Positions 11,970-24,700 of a DNA stretch of 64,000 nucleotides are shown in pieces (position 1 is the stretch's first letter; each line of letters opens with the position of its first letter). The DNA lies in assembly GCA_029747015.1 (NCBI GenBank), contig JAKOGI010000081.1, forward strand, positions 682,001 through 746,000, in the 5' to 3' direction. Source of the stretch: Carnegiea gigantea (lineage: Eukaryota > Streptophyta > Magnoliopsida > Caryophyllales > Cactaceae). The notes beneath the pieces were generated by a model, which worked only from the letters and a program-made list of their open reading frames with translations, was not told the DNA's origin and did not search any database. The translations under genes were made by a program, and so were the position numbers.

Positions 11970-12130
11970 AGACACTTATGGTAACTTTATTCTCATAAAT
12001 TCACGTTAGAGGCAAGCATGAGAGGTTTTAATTCGATTTTTTTCCTTTTTTGGTGGTATTATGTTTGGATATATTATTATCATTCCTTATAGATGATTAT
12101 TTTACAATAATATTTTCTACTTTTATAAAT
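11970..12130. repeat. 165-bp dispersed repeat, copy 2
   Basis: This is the diverged second copy of 7918-8080 and lies just after the Stowaway-like element. Confidence 0.6.
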
Positions 12131-12752
12131 TTAACTTAATAGGATGTATGTTATTATCTGAATTGAAGTTAAATTATATTTTTAAATTTATGTGGATCTC
12201 TTAAAATCGGTCTCTCCAATAATAGAGATGCTTGAAGAGGTAAGATTGCTTATAACTGGATTTCCTCAGATCCACGAAATCGAGATCTACACAAGAGTTG
12301 TGGTTGTTAATAGGGTGTAGCTATTATGTTAAAGACACACGTTAGATCTATATTCACGTTCTCAATAAAATAGTTTGCCTTTCTCATACATATCAAATTA
12401 ACTCTCTTCTTCACCTTTTTACCATAGACTCTGTACCCTCTGTGACCAACTGCTACTTGAGTCGAGCAAAGAAAGTTGCTATTTTTTTTTTTTGGGGGCT
12501 CTTTTTTAAAACGATTGAACAAAGTTACAAGTTACCACCATGATTAGCCAATAATTTGCTTGGCTGCCAGAAGCCAATACCTATACTAAACACAAATCAC
12601 GTCCAATTTCTCTGAGTGTTGACTTAGCCTTCGGAGAAGGCAGCAGGATAGCTATCACCTGCAGGTGAATCACAACACAAGACCCCCCCCCCTCCTGCCT
12701 TCTGCGACCGTTATTCCTTGGAGGTTCTGAAATCTTCTTCCACCGCCCTCGT
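12131..12752 (+). promoter_or_regulatory. Upstream region and 5' UTR of MTM
   Basis: This stretch lies between the last repeat and the MTM start codon. It contains a run of 13 T near 12481 and a C-run near 12682-12692. No convincing TATA box was seen. The transcription start is probably within the last 200 bp, where GC content rises. Confidence 0.4.
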
Positions 12753-15700
12753 ATGGCCGCGTCAAAAGCGCGAGCTGCAAGAACAACCTCTCTTCCTCAA
12801 TCTAGCCTCTCCGATTCCGAGAAGATGGAGGCCACTGGTGGTTGGGAGGCCATTGAATGGACCAAGAATGAGGTCAATTTTCATCACTTTCGTCTTTTCT
12901 GCCGTAAATTTTGTTGGTTTCCCCCAATTCGGTGAATGCAGAGCGAATTGCTGACTTTGTGTTGGTTTCTTGTGAATTTTCAGCCTCATCCAAGAACAGT
13001 GTCCCATGGATTCGCTAAATTCTTGCTCGAAGCGGAAGAAGTTATAATAGAGGTTGGTGGTTCTGTCAATTGTCTGTTTGGTGATTATTTGGTGAATTGA
13101 GCATGAGTTCTGTTAATTGTGGGTTTGAGGGGTTGCTGCTTCCACAATTCTCGGGTTGATTTTTGTTTATTTACTTTTTTTTAAAGGCTTAGTCCTTCCG
13201 ATTATAGTTCTTTTGTTTTCGTCTTGGTTAGGGATATGGTGTTGTTCTTGTGAACACTGACGAAGCGGGTACCTTGCTGGTGACCAATTACCGACTGCTT
13301 TTTGTAGTAAGTAACTTGTGACTTATTGCTTGCAAAGTTGCTGGGAGCCCCCTCAAATTTTAAGTTGGAAAATAACAAGATTCTGTATGAAATAGACTTG
13401 TTTTGATTATTAGTCAGCTAGTTTTTACGATTGCTCGATCTCTACGATTTCTGGCTTGTAGAAATGGCACTTTCCCTTATCTATCTACCTATCTGTCTAT
13501 CTATCTGTCTATCTATCTATCCGTCCATGGCTATCACTGCCGCTTCTAAGTTGTTACAATGAATAGCATGGTTTTGTGCACTTAATGCGGTGGGATATGG
13601 TAGGGCCCTATATGCTGTAGTTGTTGTGCAAGGATAAGGCTCCCTGCGACTAGACCCTTCTAGCTGATGATGCAGCATTCGAACTACGTAGGTTTTGTAT
13701 GTAGAATCCATGTCCAACTGTTTGTATATGGGTTATCCAAAACCCTGGGTGCATGATGTGAAATCTCATGAAGATCAAGGACCGGGGGTGGGGGGCGATA
13801 TGCATTAACACCTGATGTAACCATATCCCACTTGACGTAGATGGGTAAATGATATTTAACTGACAATTTAGTTTTTGGAAAATATGAAGCATTGAAAACG
13901 AAGAGTATTATTTTTGTTCTATTTCTGTTCAGAAAATAGTAGACGTTGATGAATGCAACAGAAGATACTACCATACCATGTGTAGCCCTACAATGCGTGA
14001 TTTGGGGAACTTTGATTTATGCGGCTGTATCCCTGATAAGTAGAGATAAGATCATAAGAATAAGAAGAAGTATTTGAAAGCCAATTTCAAAGTTAGAAAT
14101 AAGAAATAGGGGATATGAGAGATATAGAGTAGTGCGCATGTGATAGAAACATCAAAATAGGTGGAGCTGTGGGCAAGAAAGTAAAGTACAACATCTAGAG
14201 TAAAAGGCTCTAAACCCTCAAACACCTATGTATGAAACGACATTGGGGGGTGACTACGAAAACTTTGAGGTTAAAGGGGAAGCAAAAAAGCTACAAAGAT
14301 CCTAAAGCAATTAAATGACTCATAAGCTTAGATTAGGCCACGGTACCGATGTAAACGCTACCCTAATTTGACATTGTTGGACATAGAGGCGTGTCCGACT
14401 GGGGGACATGGCAAATGGAGACCCAAAATAGTTGCCTCTTATTTTTAGGCCTTGAGCTCGGTAGGAAGATGAGTATGTGTCATTGTCATGAAGATTGCGA
14501 CATTGTGTAGTGCTATGTTCAGATCTCAGTGAGATTCAACGGAGGGAATCGTCGTCACAATTGAACTCATCTGATGCCATATGTGGATGTCAGTTATCGT
14601 GTATGATTTTTGGAATTTATTGGAAATTACTGGTTTTGATGAATCGGAATCTTCTTTGGCAGTAATCATATAGTTACAGCCTAAAGGTGGAGACCTGGGA
14701 TTATCTGTCATATTTCCTCATTTTAGCTGATCATGAATCTGAGTAACTGTATATGGTCTCAACCTGATATATTTCTTTCCTTTTATTTTATGTACTGTTT
14801 CTTGAACATCGGTTTTGTAGATCTAATTGTTATGCATTAATATATGCTTTCCTTGTTTGCTTTTTCAAGAGTGAGAAAACCAGAGACATAATTGCACTTG
14901 GAACAATACCGTTAGCGGTGATCGAAAAGTTTAGCAAACTGGTATGTTTCACTGTGGTTCTGTGTCAATATTCTGCATGTATCAATGATCATTAGGTGTA
15001 ATAGATGTGATAACATCAGTAGATGATGTAGCAGAAAGCCAAAAATTCTATTGGTTGTACAACGCTTTCCTTTTTTCCTTTTATCGCGATTGCTTTGTTG
15101 CTTAGGGAACGCACAAACAGGAAAAGAAACACTTCAGCAATGCAGAGAGTGACCTCCTCCTTGATGCCCCCAGACAATTTTATCTTTTTGTTTATGTATT
15201 TAATTTTTTAGTAGACTGGTTAAATCATGAAAAATTGGAGATTGGAGAATTTTTAAGTTTTCACTGTGTATGTTTCATGTAGCACCTCAACAATCAACTT
15301 AGATTTGGGGAAGTCTATGGCTGAATGTTCATTTTATTTAGCTTTTTTGAAACAACTTATCAGGGATACTCGAGCTCTGCTATTTCTGGCTGTAGATGAA
15401 AATGCAACTTCCCTTCCTTTGCCGTCCCTACTTTCCCCCCCTTTAGAATATGAAGTATGATAAAAGGGACAATATTGTAATTGATATGATTATAATTCTC
15501 TACTGTTATTCTCCTCACAGTAATACTATGCTTGTGTCACACTTGTGTCGTAATGTTGGTATTTTTCTCAACGGAAATACAGGTTATTAAGCAAACGTCA
15601 GGTTCTCGTCATTCAGACAAATCTTCATCAAAACGGCTTCTTCAGGTTTTCGGTAAATGGCTTTTCTTATTTTTGACTCTTAATTTGCCATAATAATCAT

Positions 15701-18700
15701 GTACAGCTGAGTCTTTCTTCTAGAGAATGAGTATTTTCATAGAAGTGGCAAAAATGAAGAGAAAAGAAGTCAATACATCAACAAAGAATAATTTTTTTTT
15801 GAATGAGTAATCAAAAATTGTATTAAAAGACACCAAGGGATGTCACACATGTACAAAATGAGGCAATTACAAAATAACATCATGCCCTCGAGCTCTCAAC
15901 AAGCAGCGTATCCACAAAATCCAAAAAAGTCAGTTTTTATGACTGAGAACTTGACTCCAATCCATCGACAAAGAATAATTTACGAGAGATTTGGGATGTA
16001 AAAGCACATAGAGTGTGGGGAAAAAGAAAGAAATAAAATTGCTTGCGAAAATTTCGCTATTTGAGAAAAAAGGGAAAGTTCTTAAAAGACTTTGTTTCCC
16101 AATTAAGATTATAAAAGCACATAACGTGTATCTGGCTTTCAGAAGGCCTAAGGAGATCTTCTAGACACGGGCAGTCTTACCTAGATCGGTACTTGGCCTA
16201 CAAGCTTATCTTTTGCAAAAAGGTTGTTTGATCAAAACCCTTTTTGAGAAAATATCATAGGAAGGGAAGAAGGGGTAAGATAGTAATTGTATACAGCAAG
16301 CAACTGATTAATTATTAGTACCAAGTGTATAACAAATAAACAATAATTATTGGCTGTTATACAAGCAATGAAAACATTTGATTGAATTCAGTTAGGGAAA
16401 TCAAAATAATGGTCTGTGGTAACTAATACCACTCTAGGGTCACATAAAGCAAACCTAAAAAGTGCTACCTCCTTGCTAAGACATCTAGGGTTAGCTACCA
16501 AGAACCTAAAGGCAAAACATGTGGGGCATTCTTCGTCTAATATCATTGGTCCTAATCGTAGACCTCTACCGATGCTTGTCCTTGATGTTCTCCTCAAAAC
16601 ACACTACTATCTTTCTTATTTGTCATGTAATTTTTTGAATTTTTTTTTTTTTTGGGGATGAGTAATCGGTTATAACACCAAGGGGAAATCACCTATGTAC
16701 AAAAGGGGTAATTAGAAAAATCTTTAAGCCCTTAGGCATTCGTGAATGATTTTATTTACAAAAACCAAAGAGTGAAGTTTGTACTACCATCTGGAACTTG
16801 ACTCCAACTAAACTACACAAGATTCTCAAAAAGTAAAGCTTGAAATGTTGCGAGGACGTAGCTTTTCGCTCACAAATCCGATGATTCCTTCCTTCCATGC
16901 ACTGCACTATATACCTAATGGGGTCATCTTCCGTATACAAAGAAGCCGACCCTTATTAAGCCTTCTTATTCAAGCCACGGGCATATGCCGCATATCTATG
17001 AAGTCTGAGTTGTGCTCAACCAGCCCCCTTCAAATGAAAGTGACAGATGCGAAAGTGAAGACTACTGAATTTCAAGAAGGAGGTGGTCAGCCATTTCTTT
17101 CTCCTCAAGGCACGTAGGACACCTACTTTCCAGTTTAAAATCTCTCCTTTTAAGGTAATTTTTGAGGGAATCTTACCTTTGGTGGCTGCCCAAGCAAAAA
17201 AGCAAGCTGATGGGAGCTTCAGGCTTTGGATGGCCTTGGCAGCAAAAAGCATGGCACATTGGCCCTTCGTCAATCTTATTGCGGATATATATTGTAGCGA
17301 GCTGTCCATTTGAGTCATGGCCCAAATATCTCATCATTGCCCCAAGGAGAAATCTTCATATCAGCAAGCAAAGCAAGAAGACTGAAGACTAAACATGTTC
17401 TCATCTCCTGTCTTTCGAGCTTCTCAAGAATGTAATATTCCAACTAACCACTTCTTGAATAGTTGTGTCTTTTAAATGTATTCTCTTGGAAAGATATGCA
17501 AATTGAATCTTAACTTCTTAAGAGGTTAATTCCTGGACCATAAATCCATCCTTTACCTCAAGGTGCACAAGAGCTCTGAATTTGGCAATCCTGCTATGAT
17601 CGATTTTCTACTCCATGAGGATAAGGACTCTTCTTCCTCCCCTGTCCTAATGTTCTAGTGTAGTTATGTTCTGACTGATTCAATTTTATTTAGCTCTCAA
17701 GATCTGCTTCTTTTTTTGCTTTTTTTTTTTGTTTTTTTTGGTAAACAATATTTGATTGAGGCTGTCATTAATATTCTGAGCACTACGAGACAAGACAAAG
17801 ATATCCTCATTGTTATCCTTAACCAGACACACGTCATTTTCTTGATGCTCGTGAATTCATAGTGAAGGGTTATTTTAAGTACATGTGTTTTTACTTCATG
17901 AAGATATGTTCTCCGTGTCCCATATTTATCTTCCTAAATGGAAAGTCACGCTTTTTTAGAAATAGTAATTGTTGCTAAAATACAAACCCAAATTTCCAAG
18001 CCATCATTTAGAGAAATTGTTTTAGTGATTATTATTATAATTCCCAAGATGGCCATTCTTTTGGGACAAAAGACCTTCCCATTTAGGAAAAGAAAAGAGC
18101 GACCGAGGGAGCAGACGATAGTATGGCCTCAAACTTCAAGAATCTCTTGAAAAGCCTTAAATGAATCATCTTCAAAATTTGGGGTTGCTGTAGCTTGGAA
18201 ACGCAATGGAAGCATCTTTGAAATCTCCAGCTTCCTAGCCACATATAAATCCAACTCAATACACTGAGTCTCACCTATACAGACGATGGGGGTCGGATGT
18301 AGCTGTCTTTCTCCTGAATTGTAGACTTGTAGATTTTCATTAGACCCTAGGGTTAAAATCCATTGACTGCCTCCTACTACTTCATAAAAAGAAGTAGAGA
18401 ACATTCTGGAGTGGCATTTTGCTTTTTTCTATTATAATTCTGCAGGAAAAAAATTGCCAAAAATTAGCTTTCTCAGTCTTTCTTGGGATGGCCACATAAC
18501 TGAAGAAAGTAAATATGCCATTAATTCCTCAACTTAATCTAGTGGGCGAAAGGTTTCCGAAAATGATGCAAAAGGTCTTCTGTTAACTAAAGGCAGCTGA
18601 AGATTGTTAGCAAACTGCAGCGTCGCTGCCTTTTCTTCTCCGTTTCTTCCTATCTGCTGCAAATTGTCAGCACCACTTGTGGATCACCCCAAAGACAACT

Positions 18701-21700
18701 AGAAGTTCCTGTAAAATGATGTTATCCTCACCGAAGGATTTTAGGAGCAAATGCTGAACTAGTTTTATGCTACCATGAGTGGGAGGGGGGAAAAAATCAT
18801 GCTTTGTCCATCCTAGTCTGGTGAAATTGTGGAAACATGCCGTGAGAGGTGCCTCTTAAGAAGCCATTTTAGTACTGTATGCATTTTTTTCAAGATCTTC
18901 ACTTTTCCTGTATAAGTAAAATTTTCCCTTCTCTTGGTTGATACATAGACCAACATCATATTCTGCATCCCAGTAGACTGAGTTTTAGATCCGGGGATCT
19001 TGCACTTTTGATCTTATCAAATTTTCATCAATGCCATTGGGCTCTTATAGGTGTTGACTGTTAGTCTATTTTTAGAATTCTAAGAACTTTTGGCAAGATA
19101 TGAACGAGTTTTGGCTAATACTCTCTATGTAAACCATAACCATCATGTAGATCTGCCCTTGTGTAGAACTACTAGGCTAGTCATCTTAATGGGCTTGATC
19201 GTTGGAAGCACAAAGTAATGGTCGGCATTCCTTGCCAATCGATAGTTCTAGTGATTCTCGTCAAATTGAGGTTGAGATGGATTGTTCTTCTGAAGTTGAT
19301 CATTGTGGTAAACATTAAAATTCGGCTCTAGTTCAGCGAAACAACCACTGTTAGTCCTATCCAAAATCTTAATGTAGGGTTCTATGGTTTGACAACCTTT
19401 GTCCATGAGGCTCTTTCCTTAAAGAATTGGTCACCTCCATCTTGTTCCAGGTGTTCTTGCTTCCTCTTTTTTTCTTTGTTGGGGTTGGTCCTAGCAGAAG
19501 TAAACAAATCAGTCTTAAGTCTGGCAAAGGAGTTGCTTTTTAGGGGGCTTAATTGGGATCATCAATTGTCAAAGTTCTTATAGTGCACATCGGTGACATC
19601 GGCTTGGTATCCTGTAATTATATCTTTTGTTTGCTCACATAAAAAGGGGGGGGGGGGGTTAGAAAAAAGGGCAGGCAATGTTATTTGCTTAGTATTGTGC
19701 AACGTCTGTAAGTATATTAACCTTCCTTTACTTTTTGCAGGCAAAGATATGAGGATTATAGTCTTCGGTTTCCGCCCTCGAACAAAGCAGGTAATTTGTA
19801 ATAGCTTTTACCGTTTGTTGTGGAAGAGAACTTTGCCTGCATTGCCTGTGTATTGGTAGCAGTATTGCCTGATTCAACACTTTTCTCCTGGGCACTGCCT
19901 TAATGTCAAGGAACATATATGGTGTTTCCTCTCTCCACCCTTCAAAAATAGGTGGCACTCTCTTTCCACCTTGGTTGCTCTGGAATTATTATCTGATGCC
20001 ATTGTATTTGTCAGTAAACCCTGTAACCAATCCAAGTTTTTTGATATTTTCTAGCATTGTATTCCATCAGCAAGGGATGTGGGTTTCTTTATTTGTTTGG
20101 TTCTCGATACCAACAATAAGGACATAAGTTGTGTGCTAACATGTTCATTTTCGGATCAAAAACATGTTCATTTTGGAGTGTGAAATTAAAGTAAGAGCTT
20201 ATCTGCTACTACGAAGGCGGGTGTTGGGGGGATTTTTTTTTTTTGGGATATATGGGCCGGGTGTTTGAATCCCCAACCTCTTATTTGAAATTAAAATAAA
20301 TTTACCATTTTTTGATAAAGAAAATAAGTATATTAAATTAAAAGATCAAGTGATGGATGCATAGATAGCATCCCACCAAAGGCCGCCTACGTCGAAAATG
20401 CAAGTTATCCACAAGTTCAGCCACATCGAGAGCAAAGCTGAAGTGCAAGAGTTCCTTTTATCCCAAAAATAAAGAGCCTTGTGTCTTTAACGTGCTTAAG
20501 GGGAGTTTTGACATTCTCAAAAACTCTTTGATCTCTTTCCCTCTGAATGCTCCAAAAAATCACGAGGAACAACCAAGACCTTCTTTTTCACTTTTCTACC
20601 AAAGAAACCCTCCCAAGCCAAATGGTTTGCAATAGGATTAGAAGAAACCAAGAAAAGCCCAAGAAGCTGAAAGCGAGCTCCCAAAGTGGCTCAGCAAACT
20701 CACAGTGGAGCAGCAAGTGATTCACTGATTCCACATCCTTCTTGCACATAAAGCACGTAGCGCCTATTTGCCGAGATCTTTCCCCTTTTTTGAAGGGAGT
20801 CACAAGTCAAAATTTTCCCGTGCGATGCCTCCCAAACAAAAAAAGAAACCTTTAAAGTAGCCAAAGACCTCCAAATGAGCTGGAAAGGAAACCTTGCTTT
20901 TGGAAAAGAATGTGTGGAGATAGATTATTCAAATATAGGAGCTTCAAATAATGGGATTTAACCATGAAGTGCCCCTTAGAGTCCAACTCCCATTTCACCA
21001 TGTAACGTAAAGAGTCCCTAGTTTGGTGCCTTTAAGCTTGTTGAAAAAACCTAACAAGAGTGCCATCATGAACAAACCCATCTGGAACCAAAATAGGTGC
21101 CCAAACATTGGAGCCAGATGTCTGCCCCCAAGAATAAGCAGCAAAGGCATCTCTATCAACTGCTAAAACAAAAGGAGAAGGGAAAATCTCTCTCAAAGGG
21201 GCGCCATCACTCGATCGATCATGCAAAAAGAAGATGGAAGATCCATTACCTATCTCTAAGGAAAAGCATGGAAACAATCTTTCCCATCCTTTAGAGATGT
21301 AACTCTAGAGGCTATGCCCATAGGAACTATTAGGAGACGAAGGAAGCCGGCATAAGCCAGCCTCACTACACTTGATTGTGACCACCATTCTCCAAAGATT
21401 TTCTTTCTCATTCATAAATCTCCCAATCCATCCACAACTTTTTTCCTAGCACATGGTGAAAGCCAACAACATAAAGAAGAAGAAAAGATCCTCATTCCTC
21501 AATGAGAAGGTCCATGCCTTCTTCCAATTGTTTTGCCAATGATGGACTTCTAAAGCCACTTGCCAAGAAGTGTTTCATTAAATCAGGAAAAGAATAAATA
21601 TATTACATTAACAAAAGGGTGGATGCAAAGCTAGCATCTTTCAAAAGGCTCTACACATCCCATATGCACACTATCCGCAAAATCTAAAAGATCAGGAGAA

Positions 21701-24700
21701 GAGTAACAAAAGATCCCTTTGTTCCAAAAATGGAGAGACTTGATGAAATAATCTTTAAAACATTGAAGCGGCTTCTCCACACCCTTTTAAAAAAAAAAAA
21801 AAAGAGGAAAAGAAAGAAGTGTTTCATTAAAGAGTCGTAAGTCTCTAACACCCAAGCCTCTTAGGATCATAGGTTGTTTCACAATATTCCATCTCCCTAG
21901 ATGATGCTTAAAATCACTCCCAACAGAATCTCATAGGAAATGTCTTTGGATTGCTTCTAACTTGGTAGTCACTGAAGAAGGTAAAGGGAAGAGGGAGGGC
22001 GAGTAAGTGGAGTACTCGAGAGAACACTTATGATAAGAGTTAATCTACCCCTTTTGGAAAGATATCTAGATTTCCAGCCTGTAAGTCTTTTCTCAAGCCT
22101 TTCAATAATCAGAACCCAAATGGCTTGCTCTTTAAATCTTGCACCTAGAGGGAGCCCTAGGTAGGTAGCTGGAAAAGAATCAATGTTACAACCTAAAACA
22201 CCGGCAAGCAATTGAATGTTCTCCACTTGCACGACATTGAGCTCTTAGTCAAGTTGATCTGCAGACCTGAAACCATAGTTACCTAGGTCTCCATTCGCTC
22301 TAGTACGTGGTACATGAATGGGGACGCGGGATGCTACCTACAAGGAATCAGGTACGCGAGGATACCGTCTTGGATAGACGGTTTGATGTTGGGAAAATCA
22401 AATTAGTTTGTGGAAAAAAATGTTTTTGCAATGATATATTGGTGATACTAATTAATGGCTAATTAGCTATAGAGAAGATACCAACCAGCCAATCCGGTTT
22501 TGGGGGTAACCTTTATTAAAATCTTGTACTTACAATTAAAAAAGAGTACTTTCGTTCCCAAAAAATAAAATAAAAAAAGACCTCAAAAAGAAAATCTGGC
22601 ACCTTCTACAGTGTGCTTTTTCATCTTCCTCTCCCTTACCATCCACTGGCATTAATGAATTGATTAAAAAAAGGGCACGATCTTTTGGGAGACCTTTGTC
22701 TTCTACAATATCTCTTCCCCTTCATTCCTTACTTAAGTTCAATTACTTAAGAGTTATAATGTTAAACCAAAGAAATGATAAAGAAGGAAAAGCCCAGAGC
22801 TCTCTAATTCAGAGACCTCTCGCAATCTCCAGCCTCCTCTCATCTATAATTTTCGCTGCAAACATATTCTCATCCCCTATTCATCTTCAACTGTTTTGGT
22901 TGCAAATGTTGTGGCTCATGGTATCTTGCTTGAATTTAGCACTAATTTTCAATATTTGAGATTTACTCATTAGATTTTGTTCAATTTTCTTACGGTATGT
23001 TTTTATTGCTTTGAACGTATTCATTCTTGTCTTAGTTTTGCCCAAATAACTGAACCTCTTCTCATGGCTTCTGGGTTACGGACTTTGCCGAACTGGAACA
23101 CGACCCACCTTGATCCGAATCTTCGACTTGTGTTTGGGGACGAATGATCCGGGATGCAGTACCATACCTCGACCCACGATCCAGGTAACATTGCCCGAAA
23201 CAGCCTCGAACAAAGTCAGAACACAATGAAGGTTCACTATGTGCTCACAATCACTATCACAAAAGATTATGGTATCATCTGAAAAAAAGAAGATGCGAGA
23301 TGCTCATAGTTGTGTTGAAGCTGCCTGCTGAAGACCCTGAGATAAGCCTGCCACTAGAAGCCGCTTCAATCATCTTAGTGAAAACCTTCATTACTTACAA
23401 AAACAAAAGGGGTGATAGGGGATCCCCCCCCCCCCCGGACAAAGCGCTCTAGAAATTGAAAAGAGTTCAGTTGGGGAACCATTGACAAGAATCGCAAAAG
23501 AAGTGGAAGAAATGCAATGCTGGATCCAACCTAACCATTTCTCCCCAAACCCCATCCTTTTCATGACATAAATCAGGAAGTCTTAGTTTACACGATCATA
23601 AACCTTCTCGATATCTAACTTATGAACAACAGCTGCCTTCCTAGACCTGATCCTGGAATTAGGGCTGTCAAATAGGTCAGGTCAGGTCGAATTCGTGTTC
23701 GTATCGAACTTAAACGGGTTGAGAAATCCTCGACCTGAACCTAACCCGTTTATTAAACGGTTGAAAATCTTGACCTGTACCTGTTTATTTTTTAAACCGA
23801 TTGACTTGAAATTTACCCATTAACCCGTTTATTATAATTGGGTCAGGTTCAGGTTATCCGGTTACCTATTTAACCGCTTCACATTTTGATAAAAATATGA
23901 TTACCTGGCATTATAAATCAATTTTTGGATTTTAATATACCATCATAATACAACTATTGTCTATGATTCACAAGAATCACAATCACAAAACCAATATCAG
24001 CTTGATTAAATCCCACATTTTCACAATTCCCCTCAAAAAGTACATGGTAATTGGATAAACTGATTAACTTATTTAATCCATTTAACTAAACGGGTTAGAT
24101 AGGTATTTTTTCGTGTCAAAATTCTCAACCTGAATCTAACCCAATTAATTAAACGGATTAAACGTGTTAACCCATTTAATTAAATGGGTTGAAAATTTTT
24201 ACCTAAACCCACTTAATTTCATGTTCGGTTCGGGTCGGTAATCGTATCGGGTTAACTTTTGACAGCCCTGCCTGGAATCAATAAGCTCATTTGCTAAAAG
24301 CACAACATGAAGAAGAACCTAGCGCCCTCCTACAAAGGCATTCTTGGTTCGCTGAAATAAGATCCCGAATGACAGAGGTCAGCCTGCGGGCTAGCACCTT
24401 GGACGTCAACTTATGGATACAACCGACCGAGCTAATAGGCTGGAAGTCTCTTATGTTCTCTGCATTTCTTTCTTCAGGATAAGGCCAATAAAAGTAGGAT
24501 TGAGGCTAGTCACAAATTTCCTTGTGGGAACAAAACTCAATTAAGTTTACCATCATATCAAAACTAAATTTATGCATCTCATGGGTGGTATTTTACATGT
24601 AATAACTTTTTCCAATTATTTTCTTTTTTTTTGGGGGGGGGTCCCTGCCTCCTTAAAAGATTTGCCCTGGAATGGTGGTACATGTGAGAACATTTTATTT

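Larger units (their letters stand above)
20313..24565 (-). mobile_element. LINE-C: 5'-truncated L1 with three nested insertions
   Basis: The minus strand reads the 3' half of a plant L1 ORF2. RT block [16 protein letters not shown] lies near 24,450, and the catalytic block appears as [20 protein letters not shown] near 23,250. [20 protein letters not shown] is near 22,190 and zf-RVT block [20 protein letters not shown] near 20,740. The copy belongs to the same family as LINE-A. It is interrupted at 21583-21813, 22274-23193 and 23660-24270. Many stops and frameshifts make it inactive. The 5' end near 24,565 is approximate, and a weak possible duplication (TAAATTTA) lies at both ends. Confidence 0.85.

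Noticed and set aside
18129..19583. Possible LINE ORF1 relic in MTM intron 5
   Set aside because: Short blocks recall plant LINE ORF1, but frames change every few dozen codons and no conserved motif is certain.
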